Shown here: piece by piece, positions 60,266 through 64,000 of the stretch
How positions within the stretch are numbered: the first letter of the stretch is position 1
Layout of the letters: each line of letters begins with the position of its first letter
Source of the DNA: Umbilicaria muhlenbergii
Taxonomy: Eukaryota; Ascomycota; Lecanoromycetes; Umbilicariales; Umbilicariaceae
Direction: 5' to 3'
DNA: 64,000 nucleotides
Assembly (NCBI GenBank): GCA_000611775.1
Contig: KK106983.1
Coordinates: forward strand, 1,918,808-1,982,807
Notes under the pieces: model-generated
Told to the model about the DNA's origin: nothing
Databases searched by the model: none
The model's input: the letters and a program-made list of their open reading frames with translations, nothing else
Translations under genes and position numbers: made by a program

Positions 60266-61726
60266 GCTTGCGGTTGGCAGCTATGCAATTGGTGGCGTGC
60301 GATGAGGTATGGCAGTGGACACTGAGGATAGTGATCGCTCGAGTCGGGGCCCTAGAGTGTGGTCGGCGTCGAATGGGAGCAGATGTGGCCGATCGAGATG
60401 GCGATGTGGAGTGAAGAAAGAAGAGCGAGGTTGTGGGGAAAGCAGGCTGCTTAAGTATAAGATTCGCAGCAGCTGTCACGACGCAGGCACATCATGGAAA
60501 AGCGAAGGGGCCAGCACATTCAGCAACACTGTGCCTGGCCAAGTCGGTCCACCCGGCCTAGATGCGCCAGTTGAAATCTGGAGAATTACCGACAGGACCA
60601 CCGTAGGGCTGTTCCCGACTCGCGGAAATATTGCGGCCCACCATCGGTTGACATGCGGTCGACGGCTAAACGAGACTCCACACTGCACTTGTCGCGAAGG
60701 GGCATGGCGTGGGTGCGAGGATTCCCCCGGCGTCTCGAAGGGGAAAGCAGGTCAGACGATTGCAAGGGGCGCACGGACTTCCCCGGATCACGGGCTGGGA
60801 AGGATGGCCAAGTGTCCATCGGCTCAAGGCAAAGACGTGCTCGGAGGCAACTCCCAATCGTCGAGTTGGCAACATTTCCCTCCCAGCGTGCCCAAAGTGC
60901 CCAGCAGTGCGGGGAAAGTGCCAAGGCTGGCCTATGATCGGCCGGGGAAAGAGTCAATCCAGTATATGGTTGAGCGCCATCCCCGGTCGAGCGTTAGTTC
61001 TCGCTAAGCAATCACGGGGTGCGGGGAGTCAACGGGGCTTGCATGCACGGGACACGGTGGAGCTGTCTCGTCTCCAGTCTAGCCACATGCGCACAATGCC
61101 CCCAATTTCCACCATTCAGCGTCCAGGGCACCCTCGTTCCTTTCAGCTTGTCTGCCTGCAATCTGGGGCCAGTTGGCTTCGGCCCCTTGGCGGACGCCAT
61201 CCTGCCCCGGCATTATCCATCGGGGTAACAGGAGGGGGCAAGTTTGGGCCACACTTTCTGACCCTGGCAATCTGCCCTTCTTATCATGCAGAAGAATTGC
61301 CTCTTGTACCACAAGCTGCCCCCCATGCATTTCTGCCTCTTTCCACGCCATACAAACTCACTGTCGTCAACTCGCCTTCGGACCTGACATCATCCTGAAC
61401 GCGCTTGTTCCGCACGCGGCAGTCCTCTCGAAACCTTATGCCGCCCGTGTCGGCATCCAGGACGAAGAATGATCCCTGGTACGCGGGGGCCTAGCCCTAC
61501 TCTCCTCACAGCGCCATAGACTGCTTGAGATGGATCAGCTGACACGTGCCCTACAGTCAAACATGCCGTGGTGAGTTGTTCGACCTGAACCGCACCAAAC
61601 GCCGCAGCTAAGATAAGCGGAACAGATCGGCATTTAAGGTGTACGTACGATTGATCCGCCACCAATCGGCTGATCGTGCCTGAGATCATGCAGCTGATCC
61701 TTCAACTCGTGTCTTAACGAGAACAG
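60266..61726. other. 1.46-kb divergent intergenic region
   Basis: Lies between the transporter start and the first visible exon of the Zn-cluster regulator. The transporter side has a pyrimidine-rich leader on the minus strand ('ctcttctttcttcactcc' near 60,412-60,430) and a TATA-like 'cttatacttaag' near 60,455. Many overlapping frames exist on both strands of this GC-rich stretch, none with a family resemblance. An upstream exon of the regulator should lie here but could not be placed. Confidence 0.55.
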
Positions 61727-63845
61727 GCGACGAAGCTAGACCGGTTTGCGGCCGCTGCAAACGCTCGGGAGATGAATGCGTGAGGGCCGTCAGCAAGCTG
61801 CGCTTCCGCCACGGTTCAAGCGCGAGATACGATTCCGACTTTGCAGACGACCAAGTCTGGCTGAGCACGTCCGGCAATGGTAATTTCTTTCAGCCTCAGC
61901 CTCAACTAGGCCTTCTCGTGGCTCCGACTCCTTTCTGATCAGGGGCTTCCCGCTAGGGACGCTCGAGTACATCGACGAGACCCAGGAACTCGCCAACTAC
62001 TATGCTCGAGAGAGCGACCAAGAGGCCCGCACAGGCTTGGGACCTCGAAGTGCATCTTTTGGTTCGTCCGTAGATGCGGCGCGAACCTATGACACGCCCA
62101 ACTCACTACCCGAGCCGTCACCCTCTCTCCAGAGTCAGAGCTCGAAGATCACGGCCGAGGCGGAACCGTGGCCGCTGAAGAGGCGCCGGACTGACAACTG
62201 GACTTCTCCTTCCCACTTCAACGTCTACGCCCACGGCTCCCCCAATGGGCAATCGTCGATCCTCTTGCACTCTCCCACCTTCTCCTACCATGGTAGCTTG
62301 CCTCGGAGCTCCCCGGTTGCCAACGAGGCGGCATATGGCACCCTACTTGACTCGGCAAAGCTACCAGACGGGCATGAACGCTATCAGGTGGACATGCACG
62401 ACCCCGTCAATTTGGGCCCGACGCCTCGACCGTTTCCGCTTTCGGATCGTCTGTTCTGGCCTCATATTGACGTGCAGGAAGCTTGCCTGATCCGCTACTT
62501 TGTGGAGAATCTCGCTTCATGGGTAATGCAAATCTCTCGAATCGTATTGGTGTTTCCCTGGTGGTGTAGCCGAAGACACCAAGTCGACTAGCTTCTAACA
62601 TCTCGATTGTAGTTCGACCTTTGCGATCCGGAGAGGCACTTCGCCCTCGTGGTGCCGCAGAGGGCCGCCACCTGCCCGCCTCTGCTCTACGCCATCTTCA
62701 CAGCCTCGGCGCGGCACCTTAGTCGACTCCGGGACTGCCGGGACACCGGAGGCATCGAGTACCATGGCAAGCACCTGCCTGATCTGCGGATCGAAACAGC
62801 GGTGCAGTACCACAATCGGTGCATTAATCATCTAGTGTCCTTGTCCGATGATCCCGAGGAAGTGCTGGACGAGAATCTCTTGGCGGCAGCGATCATCCTC
62901 CGCTTCTATGAAGAAGTGGACGGTAAGTGCCACCTTTCCGTAGAGATTCGTGTATGTCTCTAGTTAATGACTCCGCCAATTAGCCCCTCTGATCGGCATC
63001 GACAGCGAGACCGGTCTCAGAGGAATTCAACTCTTCATCGACGCTCAAGCCGCCTCGGCCGTAAACAGTCGAGGCCTCCGCCATGCTGCCTTCCGCGTAG
63101 GCTTCCGCCAAGAAGTCTACATGGCCTTTATCAAACAGCGTCCTTTTCGTCTCCCGCTAACCCTCAGTGATGGCTACCGCTCATTCGAGCCGGCCGACGA
63201 CCACACCTGGGCTCATAGAGCCGTGGTGCACTGTGCCGATGCCTTGATGTATTGCTACGGAGAGGCGAAACATACCGACGAGGAGTATGCGGCCCTACTG
63301 GAGAGCAATCAGCGCTGGCATGACACGAGACCGCATTCCTTTGAGCCCTTCCACCACAGACGGGCCGATCTGGACAAGGGAGAGTTTTTCCCCGAATTAT
63401 GGTATCTCTCGGATTGTCATGGTACATCTGAATTCCCGCGCCGCATTACTCCCATTCCGACCCCACCTGCTCTACGACCCGCCAGCGCTAATTCTTCGCA
63501 ACAGTCACCGGCGTCCAGCACATGGACCTCGCCAGTATCCTCCTTACAGTCTACAACCCCCGCCTACCGCGCCTAGGCCCCGGCTCCAGAGTAGCCGCGC
63601 GAAACATGGAGGACGAGGTCAAGTCCATCGTGCGCCGCCTATGCGGTGTGGCACTTTCCAACCGCAGCGCCCCGCCTGCAATGAATACCGCCTGCATTGC
63701 TATCGCCATGTGTGGGGACCACTTCGGCGAAAGGGCGGAACAGCAGGCACTGCTGGACATTTTGGTCGAGACGGACGTGAAGCATGCGTGGCCGACGACA
63801 ACGATTCAGACGCATTTGAAGGAGGCGTGGGACTGGCGGGATTGA
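61727..63845 (+). CDS. Zn(II)2Cys6-type fungal transcription factor, first exon not placed
   Basis: Visible exons: 61,727-61,879; 61,957-62,522; 62,613-62,922; 62,984-63,421; 63,505-63,845; 601 residues from the first exon seen. Introns are 77, 90, 61 and 83 nt, GT-AG, all in phase. The first exon reads '[17 protein letters not shown]', the second half of a zinc binuclear cluster (C-x2-C-x6-C); the preceding Cys would be formed at the splice. A Ser/Pro-rich linker follows, then a fungal-specific regulatory domain with '[21 protein letters not shown]', '[18 protein letters not shown]', '[12 protein letters not shown]' and 'RMEDE'-like helix '[11 protein letters not shown]', ending 'LKEAWDWRD'. 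This is a nuclear DNA-binding regulator, target unknown. The first CX2CX6 half of the finger should be upstream of the AG at 61,726, but I could not find it, so the gene may be 5'-truncated. The divergent transporter is a possible target. Confidence 0.75.
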
Positions 63846-64000
63846 GCGGTTTGTTTGCAAATACCTGATCATGAACTTCATGCTTCTGCGATACCATTTT
63901 GTAACTCGAAAATCGTTGACTTTGGTAATAACATTTGGCTTGCGAGCAACACAACGAAAATACTTAATGTGCGGGCCCAAGGGCCCCCGGAGACTTGTGG
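63846..64000. other. 3' flank at window end
   Basis: About 155 bp following the stop codon of the transcription factor. Presumably its 3' UTR; nothing further is seen. Confidence 0.5.

Noticed and set aside
60309-61398. Several overlapping frames of 90-232 codons in the divergent spacer
   Set aside because: They overlap on both strands, lack motifs and lie between two genes reading outward; promoter DNA is more likely.

Overview
The window looks like nuclear DNA from a filamentous ascomycete, most probably one of the Eurotiales (Aspergillus/Penicillium type). Three things suggest this: short GT-AG introns (about 50-90 nt) in the genes on the right; the mix of genes there (FHA-domain kinase, inositol-type sugar transporter, Zn(II)2Cys6 regulator, AAA+ ATPase remnant); and a left block of AT-rich, CpG-poor, stop-riddled transposons of the kind made by repeat-induced point mutation (RIP). 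No species can be named from the sequence alone.

Bases 1 to about 46.9 kb are a transposon graveyard with no intact host gene that I can recognise. It holds two Tad1-like LINE copies, several pogo/Fot1-type DNA transposon remnants, and at least eight Ty3/gypsy remnants, most ending in a recognisable chromodomain (chromoviruses). The elements are nested. A pogo transposon is split into two halves by a 10.7-kb LTR element with paired LTRs and a target-site repeat. That LTR element itself contains a second pogo copy and a second gypsy body. A second gypsy element (39.9-46.2 kb) has both 396-bp LTRs, sits next to an inverted partial copy of its own left end, and lies beside the 3' end of another gypsy element. 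Several satellite-like arrays lie between (34.0-35.9 kb, 38.3-39.2 kb, 20.2-20.5 kb).

The composition changes sharply at about 46.75-46.95 kb. From there to the end the DNA is balanced in GC, keeps CpG and carries host genes. In order: a two-exon coiled-coil/basic protein (minus, 47.4-48.9 kb); an FHA-domain Ser/Thr kinase (plus, 49.8-51.6 kb); a doubtful gene remnant (52.1-52.9 kb); a broken AAA+ ATPase (minus, 53.2-54.0 kb); a four-exon multi-pass membrane protein (minus, 54.4-56.6 kb); a small gene remnant (57.8-58.1 kb); a three-exon inositol/sugar transporter (minus, 58.6-60.3 kb); and a Zn(II)2Cys6-type transcription factor (plus, 61.7-63.8 kb) that is divergent from the transporter across a 1.46-kb spacer.

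The genes do not form one obvious pathway. The transporter/regulator pair is the only arrangement that hints at co-regulation. Exon boundaries are my own readings, based on splice signals, reading-frame continuity and family resemblance; none has been checked against transcripts. I found no convincing novel system. The most informative structures are the nested insertions, the palindromic LTR arrangement and the repeat arrays that seem to escape or post-date RIP.
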